Shown: positions 35,917 through 45,259 of the stretch, in pieces
Numbering within the stretch: the first letter of the stretch is position 1
Layout of the letters: each line of letters opens with the position of its first letter
DNA from: Lacunisphaera sp.
GTDB lineage: Bacteria; Verrucomicrobiota; Verrucomicrobiia; Opitutales; Opitutaceae
NCBI GenBank assembly: GCA_029945445.1
Contig: JAQSCO010000053.1
Coordinates: 1-64,000, forward strand
Direction of reading: 5' to 3'
DNA: 64,000 nucleotides
Program-made: the position numbers and the translations under genes
Notes under the pieces: generated by a model
Database searches by the model: none
What the model was told of the DNA's origin: nothing
Seen by the model: only the letters and a program-made list of their open reading frames with translations

Positions 35917-36627
35917 ATGGCTGCTTTCATCCTACCGACCGGCAATGCGCGCATCAAGGTGGTGGGCGGTTTCGCTGAACTGGTCGCGACGCCTTTCGCG
36001 GGTGGGGTCAATGCCCTGTGCTGGCCGCGGGCGCTGCCGGGGGATTTCGGCGAGGTTGTGGAAAAACTGGGCGCCGGTGAAGGCATCATGCCGCTCGACG
36101 AGGCCCGCCTCAATGCCCTCGCCTTGAGCGCCGCGGGCCGAACCGCGCGCGACATTCTGCTCGCCGACCTCCACTTGCTCCGCGCCCACGGCCTGGCGCC
36201 GGAGCTCAACTGCATCCACGCCTACCCGCGCGATGACGCGACGGCCGTCGTGCCGACCGATGTCTATTCCTTCCACGCCGACAGCGCGCCGATCGAAGCC
36301 GCCACCTGGCTCTGCACCTATTTCGGGGCGGCCTCCGAGGGCTTGCGCAATGAGCAGGCGCAACAGCGCGTCGACGTCCCCGCGACCCGCGCCGAACTTT
36401 TAAAGGAATACGGCGGAATCGATGACGCCGGCTTTGCGGAATTCCTGAATGATAACTGCTACGACCTTCACTACGCGCCGCTGCCGGACGCGCAGCCCTA
36501 TTCCTTCGGTGTCGGCCACCTCTGGCGCATCGCCGTCGACTGGCGCGGCAGCCCCGTGCCGCCCTGCGTCCACCGCGCCCCCGCCACTTTCCCCGGCCAG
36601 TCCCCGCGCCTGCTGCTCATTAGTTGA
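35917..36627 (+). CDS. DUF1826-like putative oxygenase-fold protein
   Basis: Protein of 236 residues from the ATG at 35917. The pattern YSFHADSAPIEAATWLCTYFGAASEG (His-x-Asp, then a CTY-containing strand) with CVHRAPATFPGQSPRLLLIS (His, Arg) at the C-terminus matches DUF1826, whose layout resembles a cupin/2-oxoglutarate-oxygenase fold. Function is unknown; related proteins in other bacteria often occur near metal-homeostasis genes. An in-frame GTG at 35890 would add nine residues without homology. Confidence 0.6.
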   Translation: MAAFILPTGNARIKVVGGFAELVATPFAGGVNALCWPRALPGDFGEVVEKLGAGEGIMPLDEARLNALALSAAGRTARDILLADLHLLRAHGLAPELNCIHAYPRDDATAVVPTDVYSFHADSAPIEAATWLCTYFGAASEGLRNEQAQQRVDVPATRAELLKEYGGIDDAGFAEFLNDNCYDLHYAPLPDAQPYSFGVGHLWRIAVDWRGSPVPPCVHRAPATFPGQSPRLLLIS

Positions 36628-36775
36628 GGCGGGAATTTGGCACATAAAGGCAGCGGTCGCAGAGATCACAGAGTCGAGCCGCGCCCCGGGGCCGGCCATA
36701 CATTTGTCCAAGCGCTCTTCTCCGGCGGCTAGAAAAAACGTCGTCAGCCGGCGGTGAGCCTCCAAGCTGGCCGGC

Positions 36776-37921
36776 ATGGCCTCAACCTCCTCCGGCCGGC
36801 TGCCGTGGATCGACCACCTGCGCACGTTGGCGATCGTCCTGGTCGTCAACCTGCACGCTTGCGTCACCTACAGTCACGTCGGCGACTGGTATTTCATGGC
36901 CAAACCCGAGCCGACACTCGCGGCGAAAGTGCCGTTCATCGTCTGGCAGGGGCACCTGCAGTCCTTCTTCATGGGCCTGCTCTTTTTCATCTCCGCCTAT
37001 TTCGCGCATGGTTCGCTCGCCCGCCGCGGCCCCGGCCCGTTCGTCCGGGAACGTCTCGTCCGGCTCGGCCTGCCGGCCCTGCTCTACATGCTGGTGATCC
37101 ATCCATTCATCCTGCTCGCGCTGAATCCATGGAACCACGACTTCGGTCCGCCGGCGGCCTTTTATGCGCACTACCTCGGCTCGGGCCGCTTCTTCGGTTC
37201 CAGCGGCCCGCTCTGGTTCGCCGTCGCGCTGCTGCTGTTCTGCCTCGCGCTGGCGGCGTGGCGGGCGGCGCGGCCGCAACCGGCGGCCGCCACGGCCGGC
37301 CAATCCACCGCGCCATCCAGCGCCTTCCTGTTGCTCTTCGCCCTCGGCCTCGGGCTCGGCACGTTTGCGGTGCGGCTCGTGCAGCCGATCGGAACCAACG
37401 TGCTGAACCTGCAGCTCTGCTTTTTTGTGCAATACATCGCTTTCTTTGCGGCCGGCCTGCACGCCGCGCGGCACGGCTGGCTGCTGCCGCTGGCCGCATC
37501 GAAGCACGCCCGCACTGCCGGCTGGCTGGCGCTCATCGGCGGCCCGCTGCTGCTGCTCGCAATCATGGCGATCGGGGCGAAGACGGCCCCGCCCGAGGCC
37601 TTCTTCGGCGGCTGGCACTGGCAGGCGTTCGGGTTTGCCCTCTGGGAGCAACTCGCCGGCGTCGGACTTTCGCTCGGCCTGCTCGCGCTGTTTTCGCGCA
37701 AGCTCAACTTCGAGAACCCGAAACTCCGCTGGCTCGCGGACCGCTCCTTCGGCGTCTATGTGCTGCACGCGCCCGTCATCATCGCCCTGGCGATGCTCTT
37801 CCGGTCCTTGCCGCAGAACATGTATGTCCTGGCCGCGCTGCTTACTGTCAGCGGACTGGCGGCCAGCTTCATCCTGGCCGACCTGGCCCGTCGTCTCCCC
37901 GGCTTGCGCGCCATCCTGTAA
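36776..37921 (+). CDS. acyltransferase 3 family membrane protein
   Basis: Membrane protein of 381 residues with ten or so hydrophobic segments. The N-terminal PWIDHLRTLAIVLVVNLHACVTY contains the conserved Arg and active-site His of acyltransferase 3/OpgC-type enzymes. These acylate sugars of surface polysaccharides, glucans or lipids at the inner membrane. The C-terminal SFGVYVLHAPVIIALAM is another family signature. It stands alone between short intergenic regions. The acceptor is unknown. Confidence 0.85.
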   Translation: MASTSSGRLPWIDHLRTLAIVLVVNLHACVTYSHVGDWYFMAKPEPTLAAKVPFIVWQGHLQSFFMGLLFFISAYFAHGSLARRGPGPFVRERLVRLGLPALLYMLVIHPFILLALNPWNHDFGPPAAFYAHYLGSGRFFGSSGPLWFAVALLLFCLALAAWRAARPQPAAATAGQSTAPSSAFLLLFALGLGLGTFAVRLVQPIGTNVLNLQLCFFVQYIAFFAAGLHAARHGWLLPLAASKHARTAGWLALIGGPLLLLAIMAIGAKTAPPEAFFGGWHWQAFGFALWEQLAGVGLSLGLLALFSRKLNFENPKLRWLADRSFGVYVLHAPVIIALAMLFRSLPQNMYVLAALLTVSGLAASFILADLARRLPGLRAIL

Positions 37922-38077
37922 GCTTCGGCCGCAACCAAGCGGGAGAGCGAGCGATGCCGGCATGCCCGCGCCTTGCTTGGTGCGGGTAACTGAACGGCAC
38001 AACTTTCTCGCCGGCTGTCCACTTCCGGGTCGATTTCGGCATCGTCAGCGGATGCGGCGCGGGGTTTCTTTTCCGCC

Positions 38078-38383
38078 ATGCTCCAACTGCGTCCGACCTG
38101 CGAGAACTGCAACAAGCCCCTGCCGCCCGCCTCGACCGAGGCGCGCATCTGTTCCTACGAATGCACCTTTTGCGCGCCGTGCGTGGATCTGCTCGGTAAT
38201 GTCTGCCCCAACTGCGGCGGCGGCTTCACGCCGCGTCCGGTGCGCCCGGTGCGAAACTGGAAAGGCAACAATTACCTGGCCGCCGATCCCGCGAGCCGCG
38301 AGGTGAAGCACCGGCCGGTGGATCTGGCCGCGCACGCGCTCTTCGCGGCGGAGCTCCGCGTGCTCCCTCCCGGGCGGCGCTAA
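38078..38383 (+). CDS. DUF1272 zinc-ribbon protein
   Basis: Protein of 101 residues. The N-terminal LRPTCENCNKPLPP, ICSYECTFCAPCVD and VCPNCGGGF provide eight or more Cys in CxxC pairs, typical of DUF1272, and NWKGNNYLAADPAS is a second family signature. It is probably a small zinc-binding cytoplasmic protein; function unknown. It ends four bases inside the convergent small gene at 38380. The C-terminal tail after about residue 85 is Ala/Leu/Arg-rich and looks unrelated. Confidence 0.85.
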   Translation: MLQLRPTCENCNKPLPPASTEARICSYECTFCAPCVDLLGNVCPNCGGGFTPRPVRPVRNWKGNNYLAADPASREVKHRPVDLAAHALFAAELRVLPPGRR

Positions 38384-38655
38384 CTGCGGTGGCTTTGCAG
38401 CACCTTGATCTGGCTGCGCAGGCTGTCGCCATCCTGCCGGGCTCCGCGGCGCAGCTTCTTGTTGGTCCGTTCCGCCTCGGCGAGTCCGGCGGTCGGTTCA
38501 GCGTTCACGGTGGTCAAAAGCGCCATGTTCTCGTTCGCGGCCAGCAGCAGGGCGTCCAGTTCCTTGATTCTCTCTTCGTGCAGGCTTTCCCATACGCGCG
38601 ACTGCTCCGAATAGCCACCGCCATACCCGGAGCGCCCGCAGGCTGAAAAAACCAC
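38380..38655 (-). CDS. small coiled-coil protein, uncertain
   Basis: Protein of 91 residues from a GTG, with a helical central region (SLHEERIKELDALLLAANENMALLTTVN) and a basic tail. A Cys at residue 6 preceded by VFSA resembles a lipobox, but there is no proper signal peptide ahead of it, so the N-terminus may be eroded. It overlaps the DUF1272 stop by four bases. I report it with low certainty because codon usage and helix pattern look coding, yet the start is weak. Confidence 0.4.
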   Translation of the reverse strand: MVFSACGRSGYGGGYSEQSRVWESLHEERIKELDALLLAANENMALLTTVNAEPTAGLAEAERTNKKLRRGARQDGDSLRSQIKVLQSHRS

Positions 38656-38746
38656 CGGCTCCGCCCCGGGGGAAACCTCGAATCCCGCACTTGTCAGCCG
38701 GTGTAACTTACGCTAACCAAAAATCGTCTCTGAGTTCATACCCCCC

Positions 38747-39274
38747 ATGAAAACATCACGTCTTGCCCTCTTGTCCTCGGTCATCGCTTTGGCCGTCGTG
38801 CCGTCGCTCCAGGCCCAGTCCCGCTTCAACGTGCAGGAATTCATCCGGAACATCATGACCCGCACGCCGCTCAATGCCGCGAGCACCGTCACCCGCACCA
38901 CACCCCAGGGCGGCACCGTGACCGTCGCCACCACCAATACCTTCAACGGCACGAGCGGAAGCTTCGACACCGATATCACGCTGCCCAACAATTCCACCAC
39001 CAGCGTCACCGGAACGATCAGCATCACCCAGGGCAGCGGGGTGTCGGTCAGCGGCTCCGTCACCGGCCCGGGCGGCCAAAGCACCTCCTTCATCAACGTC
39101 GCCACGCCCTCCGCCGGCGGCGTCACCATCAGCTCCACCGTGACCCCGCCGAACGGCAACACCCTCACGCGCACCAACACCCTCACGCCGCCGGCCGATG
39201 CGAACAACGACGCGGACAATATGCTCATCGCGCTGCTGAAGCGCCTGCGCACTCCTCTGCTGCCGCGGGGCTAG
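38747..39274 (+). CDS. secreted Thr/Ser-rich hypothetical protein
   Basis: Protein of 175 residues with a signal peptide (MKTSRLALLSSVIALAVVPSLQAQ). The mature part is rich in Thr, Ser, Gly and Asn, with beta-type alternation (TVTRTTPQGGTVTVATTNTF, VSVSGSVTGPGGQSTSFINV) and a short basic C-terminus. It looks like an exported filamentous or surface protein. No family recognised and no enzymatic motif. Confidence 0.65.
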   Translation: MKTSRLALLSSVIALAVVPSLQAQSRFNVQEFIRNIMTRTPLNAASTVTRTTPQGGTVTVATTNTFNGTSGSFDTDITLPNNSTTSVTGTISITQGSGVSVSGSVTGPGGQSTSFINVATPSAGGVTISSTVTPPNGNTLTRTNTLTPPADANNDADNMLIALLKRLRTPLLPRG

Positions 39275-39285
39275 GGCCTCAGGCT

Positions 39286-39789
39286 TTAAGCGCGCGGGCG
39301 CCGAGCCGGCGGCATGACGGCTGGAAGCAAATTCCGGGAAGAACTCGTTGCCAACCTCCCCTCGCTTTTGTGCGGCCAGCGGAATTTCCGGTCCGCCTCG
39401 GTGATCGTCCGGTCGTTGATGCTGGCGAAACGGCGCTGCATGTAGCCGTGCCCGTCAAACTCCCAATTCTCGTTGCCATAGGCGCGATACCACTGCCCGG
39501 ACGCATCGTGGAACTCATATTCGAACCGGACCGCGAGGCGGTTGCCGGTGAAGGCCCACAGCTCCTTCTTCAGCCGGTAGTCCAATTCGCGGCGCCATTT
39601 GTCGCGCAGGAAGGCGACGACCTCGGCGCGACCGTTGACAAACGTGGAGCGGTTGCGCCACTCGGTGTTCTCGGTGTAAGCCAGCGCCACGCGTTCGGGG
39701 TCGCGGGAGTTCCAGGCGTCCTCGGCGGCCTGGACTTTCTGGCGGGCGGTTTCCTCGGTAAAGGGCGGAAGCGGGGGGCGGGAGTTCAT
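39286..39789 (-). CDS. NTF2-like DUF1348 family protein
   Basis: Protein of 167 residues with the SnoaL/NTF2-like fold of DUF1348: [66 protein letters not shown] and [23 protein letters not shown]. After ADRKFRWP the sequence departs from the family end (usually LGRRPDDHPG...) into [20 protein letters not shown], so the last 30 residues look replaced. It is downstream of the CMD and flavin-binding genes under the TetR operators and is probably cotranscribed; a hairpin at 39815 may attenuate it. Confidence 0.8.
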   Translation of the reverse strand: MNSRPPLPPFTEETARQKVQAAEDAWNSRDPERVALAYTENTEWRNRSTFVNGRAEVVAFLRDKWRRELDYRLKKELWAFTGNRLAVRFEYEFHDASGQWYRAYGNENWEFDGHGYMQRRFASINDRTITEADRKFRWPHKSEGRLATSSSRNLLPAVMPPARRPRA

Positions 39790-39814
39790 CGGGTGCAGGC
39801 TTTGGAAATGGAAA

Positions 39815-39844
39815 CCGGGCGCCGCCCCGTTGGACGGCGCCCGG
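39815..39844 (-). terminator. strong hairpin between CMD and DUF1348 genes
   Basis: Perfect stem CCGGGCGCCG / CGGCGCCCGG with a ten-base loop. On the minus strand it is followed only by tttccattt, so it may be a weak terminator or attenuator within the operon. Confidence 0.45.
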
Positions 39845-39858
39845 TAGGATTGATCAAC

Positions 39859-40407
39859 TCAGACGGCCACCGCGAGCGGCTTGGCACGCGGGAAGTCGAT
39901 CGCGGTGCGGGCGACGTTATTGGTGTAGTTCGTCAGGATGTTGAGCACTGTGACGGCCACGGTCTCGACGATCTCGGCGTCGCTCGCCCCGGCGGCGCGG
40001 ACGGCGGCGAGCGCCTCGTCGGACACTTTGCCGTGCGTCTCGACGACGGCGCGGGCGAACTGCAGGAGCGCGGCGACCTTGGTGTCGACGGCATCGCCCC
40101 GGCGGGCGGCCTCAATGGCCTCGGGCGTCAGCCCGGCGCCCTTGCCCAGCAGGGTGTGGGCCGAAAGGCAGTAGTCGCAGCCGTTGGTCTCGGCGGTGAC
40201 GAGCGCGAGCTGCTCGCGCACTCGCGCCGGCAGCGAGGTGCCGTCCAGGGCGGCGCCGAAGCCGAGATAGGCCTGCAGCACGGCGGGGGATTGCGCAAAG
40301 GTGCGCATGAGGTTGGGCACCATGCCGAGCTTGGCCTTAATGGCGCCGAAGAGCTGCGCGTTCTGGCCGGTGGCGGTGGTGGGATCGATGGTCGGGATGC
40401 GGTTCAT
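39859..40407 (-). CDS. AhpD-like carboxymuconolactone decarboxylase family protein
   Basis: Protein of 182 residues of the CMD/AhpD family. The motif ETNGCDYCLSAHTLLGKGAGL contains the redox-active Cys-x-x-Cys and the catalytic His. The N-terminal VPNLMRTFAQSPAVLQAYLGFG is the second signature. Such proteins act as alkylhydroperoxidases or small thiol peroxidases in the cytoplasm. It lies 47 bases downstream of a flavin-binding gene controlled by a TetR-type operator, in line with an electrophile or oxidative-stress response. Confidence 0.9.
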   Translation of the reverse strand: MNRIPTIDPTTATGQNAQLFGAIKAKLGMVPNLMRTFAQSPAVLQAYLGFGAALDGTSLPARVREQLALVTAETNGCDYCLSAHTLLGKGAGLTPEAIEAARRGDAVDTKVAALLQFARAVVETHGKVSDEALAAVRAAGASDAEIVETVAVTVLNILTNYTNNVARTAIDFPRAKPLAVAV

Positions 40408-40454
40408 GGGATGTCTTTCTGTTTTTGTTGTTTTGGTTTGGACTAAAAATTTGC

Positions 40455-41048
40455 TCAGCGGGCGGCCAGCTTGGCCTCGAGCTCGCGGATGCGGCTGCGC
40501 AAGCCGGCGACGGCGGCCTCAACCTCGACGGCGGTGTAGCGCGGCGTGATGTATTTCGGGCAGTTCCAGTCGAAGGACACGACGTCGATCAGGAACAGCC
40601 GCTCGGTGATGCGCCCGGCGGTCGGGCCGGCGAGCTCGGCCACGCGGCCGGGATGCTCGCGGGCGTCGAGCACCGTGGCGTGGCCGAGGATTTTCAGGCG
40701 GACACGCTGCGGGTAATCCATCAGGAACAGCGCCACGCGACCGTCGGCGGCAACGTGGCCGGTCGAGATCAGCTGGCGGTTGCCCTTGTAATCCGCGAAC
40801 GCCAGTTGCTTCGGTCCGAGCACGCGCAGGAACCCGGGCTCGCCGCCGCGGTGTTGCACGTAGGGCCAGCCGGTCGGCGAGACGGTGGACAAGTAAAAGC
40901 TGTCCCGCTCGCCGATGAACGCGATCTCGTCCTCCCCGAGCGGGTCGCTCGAGGGCTGCGGGGGCATCTGCTGCGCCCGGGCATAATAGCGCTGTTGCGC
41001 GGCGAGCACCGGGGGGGTGGACATGAGGTTGAGGTAGGAGCGAGCCAT
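40455..41048 (-). CDS. pyridoxamine 5'-phosphate oxidase-fold protein
   Basis: Protein of 197 residues with the split-barrel flavin-binding fold: FIGERDSFYLSTVSPTGWPYVQHRGG, FLRVLGPKQLAFADYKGNRQLISTGH and DGRVALFLMDYPQRVRLKILGHA. The C-terminal CPKYITPRY is typical of the branch. It probably binds FMN or F420-like cofactors and acts as an oxidoreductase. The ATG at 41048 is 37 bases from operator 1. It is the first gene of a minus-strand operon with the CMD and DUF1348 genes. Confidence 0.85.
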   Translation of the reverse strand: MARSYLNLMSTPPVLAAQQRYYARAQQMPPQPSSDPLGEDEIAFIGERDSFYLSTVSPTGWPYVQHRGGEPGFLRVLGPKQLAFADYKGNRQLISTGHVAADGRVALFLMDYPQRVRLKILGHATVLDAREHPGRVAELAGPTAGRITERLFLIDVVSFDWNCPKYITPRYTAVEVEAAVAGLRSRIRELEAKLAAR

Positions 41049-41084
41049 GAGTGGGAAGAAAGTGGAATTTCGGGTGGAGGCCGT

Positions 41085-41106
41085 CACTAGACAGACCTGT
41101 CTAGTG
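41085..41106. promoter_or_regulatory. TetR-type operator 1
   Basis: Perfect palindrome CACTAGACAG-ac-CTGTCTAGTG, 37 bases upstream of the flavin-binding gene start. It shares the AGACAG-nn-CTGTCT core with operator 2; the centres are 35 bp apart. Confidence 0.8.
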
Positions 41107-41122
41107 CCTGTCAACAGAAAAG

Positions 41123-41138
41123 TAGACAGTTCTGTCTA
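41123..41138. promoter_or_regulatory. TetR-type operator 2
   Basis: Palindrome TAGACAG-tt-CTGTCTA, 40 bases upstream of the tetR-like gene, with the same core as operator 1. It suggests autoregulation. Confidence 0.78.
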
Positions 41139-41177
41139 TTTTGTTGCCCCCGCCTCAAAACCCCCTTCCCTGTCCCC

Positions 41178-41765
41178 ATGAATCCGACGACCGAGCCGCC
41201 TGCCTCTTCCGCCAAGCGCGAGCTGCTGCTCGACACTGCCTGGGACCTGTTTTGCCGCAACGGCTACCGCGCCGTCGGCATCGACACCGTGCTGGCCGCG
41301 GCCGGCGTCGCCAAGATGACGCTCTACAACCATTTCGATTCGAAGGAGGACCTCATTGCCGCGGCTATGACCAAGAAGGCCGCCGAATTCGCGGCGTCGC
41401 TCGACGCCACCATCGAGGGGGCCGGCCGCAACCCCGCCAAACGGCTGCTGGCGGTCTTCGACTGGCTGGAGGCGTGGTTCAGCACGGAGAGCTTCACCGG
41501 CTGCGCGTTTTTGAAGGCTGTGGGCGAATTCCCCGGGCCGGGTGACAAGCCCCGCCTGGCGGCCATCGCCTTCAAACGCGGGCTGCAAACGCGCCTCGAG
41601 CAGCTCTGTGCCGAGGCCGGGCTGCGCCACCCGCCCGCCCTCGCCCGCCAGCTCATGCTCCTCGTGGACGGCGCGACCATCCATGCTGACATGCACAGCA
41701 GCGCGGCCTACGCCCGGGATGCCCGCACCGCCGCCAAGGCCCTCATCGAGGCCGGCGCCCGTTAG
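41178..41765 (+). CDS. TetR family transcriptional regulator
   Basis: Protein of 195 residues. The N-terminal TetR helix-turn-helix spans about residues 12-60: LDTAWDLFCRNGYRAVGIDTVLAAAGVAKMTLYNHFDSKEDLI. The C-terminal helical ligand-binding domain carries a Cys (SFTGCAFLKAVGEF). It is divergent from the flavin-binding/CMD/DUF1348 operon with two matching palindromes in the 129-bp gap, so it most likely represses both that operon and itself. The signal is probably an electrophile or similar small molecule. This is the YcdC/AcuR-like single-Cys branch by appearance only. Confidence 0.92.
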   Translation: MNPTTEPPASSAKRELLLDTAWDLFCRNGYRAVGIDTVLAAAGVAKMTLYNHFDSKEDLIAAAMTKKAAEFAASLDATIEGAGRNPAKRLLAVFDWLEAWFSTESFTGCAFLKAVGEFPGPGDKPRLAAIAFKRGLQTRLEQLCAEAGLRHPPALARQLMLLVDGATIHADMHSSAAYARDARTAAKALIEAGAR

Positions 41766-41820
41766 CGCGGCGGAAAATCCGGTTGCGTCCGGCCAGAAAA
41801 CGGCGGATGGCAGGGTCGCG

Positions 41821-42150
41821 ATGGTTCACGACGCGCAACTCGCCGCCCGCATTACCGCTGCCACCAAGAGCTGGCGCGGCCTCGCGCCCCGGAAGATGTT
41901 TGGCGGCACCGCGTGGTTCCTGCACGGCAACATGTGTGTCGGTATCTGGCGGGACAGCCTGGTGGTGCGCTGTGGTTCCGCCGCCTGGCCGGCGCTCTTG
42001 AAGAAAAGACACGTCCGCGAGATGGACATCACCGGCCGGAGCATGCAGGGCTGGTTGCTGGTCGATGCCCCCGCCCTGCGCACATCAGCCGGACTCCGGA
42101 GCTGGCTCGGAGTCGCTCGCAAGTTTGCCGGTGGACTCCCGCCGAAGTGA
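41821..42150 (+). CDS. TfoX/Sxy N-terminal domain protein
   Basis: Protein of 109 residues. WRGLAPRKMFGGTAWFLHGNMCVGIWRDSLVVRCG followed by REMDITGRSMQGWLLVDAPALRT matches the TfoX N-terminal domain, the stand-alone form common outside gamma-proteobacteria. The competence role of Sxy is not transferable. It follows the tetR-like gene by 55 bases. Confidence 0.82.
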   Translation: MVHDAQLAARITAATKSWRGLAPRKMFGGTAWFLHGNMCVGIWRDSLVVRCGSAAWPALLKKRHVREMDITGRSMQGWLLVDAPALRTSAGLRSWLGVARKFAGGLPPK

Positions 42151-42196
42151 TCCGGCCGGCCCGCCGGTAACCTAATGGGTTGCAAAGCGCCCGGCC

Positions 42197-42691
42197 TCAG
42201 GATTTCGGCGGCGTTTCCGGGTTCACCGCGAGCAGCTCGACGTCGAAGATCAGCCCGGAGACGGGCGGGATGTCGCCGAACTTCATGCCGCCGTAGCCGA
42301 GCGATGGGGGGATGAAAAACTCGGCGCGGCCGCCGGGCTTCAGGGCCAACACGCCCGCGATCAACCCGGGGATCATGCGGCTGACCTCAAACTCCGCCGG
42401 CTTGCCCTTGGCGCGCGTGTCGTCGAACACCCGGCCGTCCTTGAGGCGTCCCGTGTAATGCAGGCGGATGCGGTCCATCGGCCGCGGCGCGGTCCCCTCG
42501 CCCGGCTTGAGCACGCGGATGCCGAGCCCGCTCGGACGCCAGGCGATGTCCTGCGCCTGGGCGGCGGGGCCGAAAAATTCCTCGCGCCGCAACTCCGCCT
42601 CGGTCTTCTCGGACCCAACCGGTTCCTTCGGGGCGCATCCGGCCAGGGCCAGGACAAGGGCGATGGGTAGCAGGCCGAGCGCGCGGTTCAT
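42197..42691 (-). CDS. lipoprotein FKBP-type peptidyl-prolyl isomerase
   Basis: Protein of 164 residues with a lipoprotein signal (LGLLPIALVLALAGC, Cys at about residue 18) and a C-terminal FKBP domain: RIRLHYTGRLKDGRVFDDTR, MIPGLIAGVLALKPGGRAEFFIPPSLGYGG and LIFDVELLAV. Key substrate-pocket residues (Tyr and Asp of HYTG and FDDT, the GYGG turn) are present. It should assist folding of periplasmic or outer-membrane proteins. The ATG at 42691 gives a normal signal peptide. It is divergent from the aldo/keto reductase gene at 42783. Confidence 0.9.
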   Translation of the reverse strand: MNRALGLLPIALVLALAGCAPKEPVGSEKTEAELRREEFFGPAAQAQDIAWRPSGLGIRVLKPGEGTAPRPMDRIRLHYTGRLKDGRVFDDTRAKGKPAEFEVSRMIPGLIAGVLALKPGGRAEFFIPPSLGYGGMKFGDIPPVSGLIFDVELLAVNPETPPKS

Positions 42692-42782
42692 CGACCGAGC
42701 CTGCATCAGTCCCGCGCCGAAATCAGCCAGAATTTTCCCTCGCCCCGGTTTACTTTCCCCGAGCGGCAGTTAGCCTCCGCTG

Positions 42783-43772
<990 letters not shown>

Positions 43773-43813
43773 GCTGAATACGCGGCTTACGGACCCGCTC
43801 TCTCCTCCGCCAC

Positions 43814-44533
43814 TCAAGCCAACCCGCCCGGCCTGTCCGCTCTGCGCTGGGGGGCGGCGGAAGATCGGGGGCCACCTTTCGCCGAAGCTAATTTCTCCAG
43901 CACCTCCGGCAAAGCCGCGCCGAGCGGCGAATCCACGAGGTAATCGGCCGCCCGCTGCTTGTGCCCGCGGGCGCAGAGCGAGGCGTAGACGTGCAGCTCG
44001 AACTGCACCCGCAGCTGGGCCTGCGCGTCGTGCAGGCCCAGCGCGCCGAGCAGGAAGAGCAGCGCCTCGGCGGTGGAGAAGCGGCCGGTGCCGCTTTGCG
44101 CGCGCAGCCAGTAGCGGCTCTGGCCCGTCATCGGCAGGCAGACGCGGCGACCCCACGCGCCGGTGAGGCGCGCCATCTCGGCGGCCTGCACCCAGGTGCC
44201 GTCGAGCAGCAGCACCTGCAATGCCGCCGGATCGGCGTTCGCCGGGAGGGGTTCGCCGTTCGGATGCAAAATCCAGAGCTCGCGGCCGGGCTGCGCGATG
44301 TCGGCGCGCGCAATGGGCCGCTCCGCCCGGAAAATATGCCGCCCGACGCCGGGCATGACGCGCGGCAGGAGATGGCCCGTGCTGCTGGGCCGGTAGGACT
44401 CCATGTAATGCTGGAGCACGTCGACGCGCAGGGGGCACGTGACCTCGCGGAGGCCCGCGCAGATGCACCATCGCGGCGCCAGCTGGCAGACGAGACAGCG
44501 CGGGGTTTGCTTGAGGACGACACTGCGGGCCAT
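43814..44533 (-). CDS. DTW domain tRNA-uridine aminocarboxypropyltransferase
   Basis: Protein of 239 residues from the ATG at 44533 (a GTG at 44557 is also in frame). The N-terminal Cys cluster CLVCQLAPRWCICAG is a likely zinc site, followed by LLLDGTWVQAAEM, which carries the D-x-T-W motif of the DTW family (TapT/TuaA), and FSTAEALLFLLGAL. These enzymes transfer the aminocarboxypropyl group from SAM to uridine in tRNA (acp3U). The C-terminal 20 residues are low in homology. Confidence 0.85.
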   Translation of the reverse strand: MARSVVLKQTPRCLVCQLAPRWCICAGLREVTCPLRVDVLQHYMESYRPSSTGHLLPRVMPGVGRHIFRAERPIARADIAQPGRELWILHPNGEPLPANADPAALQVLLLDGTWVQAAEMARLTGAWGRRVCLPMTGQSRYWLRAQSGTGRFSTAEALLFLLGALGLHDAQAQLRVQFELHVYASLCARGHKQRAADYLVDSPLGAALPEVLEKLASAKGGPRSSAAPQRRADRPGGLA

Positions 44534-44771
44534 GCCCGCAGCCCGCGACAATTTCACGTGGTGGTCAAATACCGAAACCCGGCCCCGGCGGGTGAAGTAA
44601 AAAAAAAGCCCCGCTGGCGCCGCAAAACTGACTTCGCAGTTTACATCCGCTCCCTAAAAGTCAGTCTTGCGGGCAGTTGGGTGGGCTGGATCAAGATCCG
44701 GCCTGAAGGCCGGGCCAGGCTGCAAAACCGAGCGTGCATTTTGTTATTTTTATCAACATACAAGTATTTGC

Positions 44772-45176
44772 ATGAGTGAGCCTGCCACGAAGTCCAACCC
44801 GCCCATGGCGCCCAAGAGGGCGCTGCGCATCCTCCATGTCGACGACATGCGTCAGCTTTGCGATATCGTGCGGCAGTCGTTGGGACGCGACGGACACATC
44901 GTGGAGAGTTTCGCGGACGGTGCCTCCGCCCTGGCCCGCATCAAGGAGGACCCCACGGGGTTCGATGTCTTCATCAGCGACCACCACATGCCGAAGATGA
45001 ACGGCCTCGAGGTCGTCCGGGAGCTCCGCAAGATCGACTTCAACGGCCGGATTTTCATCTTCAGCTCCGAGATCGACGAGGAAGTAAACGACATCTACCT
45101 GCAACTGAAGGTGGATCACGTCCTCCCCAAACCCATCCTGCTGCCCGAACTGCGGCAGCTGTTGGCGGAGATTTGA
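44772..45176 (+). CDS. single-domain response regulator (REC only)
   Basis: Protein of 134 residues with one receiver domain: acidic pocket RILHVDDMRQL, phospho-Asp in DVFISDHHMPKMNGLE, Thr/Ser switch in RIFIFSSEID, and Lys in DHVLPKPIL. There is no output domain, so it may act as a phosphate shuttle or bind a partner. The N-terminus is a 15-residue Pro/Lys linker. It is a close relative of the gene at 48226 (both have LGRDGH and ...HxMPxMxGLE). An AT-rich stretch just upstream could be its promoter. Confidence 0.9.
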   Translation: MSEPATKSNPPMAPKRALRILHVDDMRQLCDIVRQSLGRDGHIVESFADGASALARIKEDPTGFDVFISDHHMPKMNGLEVVRELRKIDFNGRIFIFSSEIDEEVNDIYLQLKVDHVLPKPILLPELRQLLAEI

Positions 45177-45204
45177 GGGCCACCCGGCTCCGCGGCCCGG
45201 CCGC

Positions 45205-45228
45205 AAAAAAGCCGGGGCGAACCCCGGC
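45205..45228 (-). terminator. Rho-independent terminator, minus strand
   Basis: Stem GCCGGGG / CCCCGGC with a four-base loop. On the minus strand it is followed by six T. It lies 32 bases after the stop of the lipoprotein gene at 45260 and could also serve the response regulator from the other side. Confidence 0.75.
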
Positions 45229-45259
45229 GATTGCCAGCGGGCCGATGCGCGGCGGAAAC

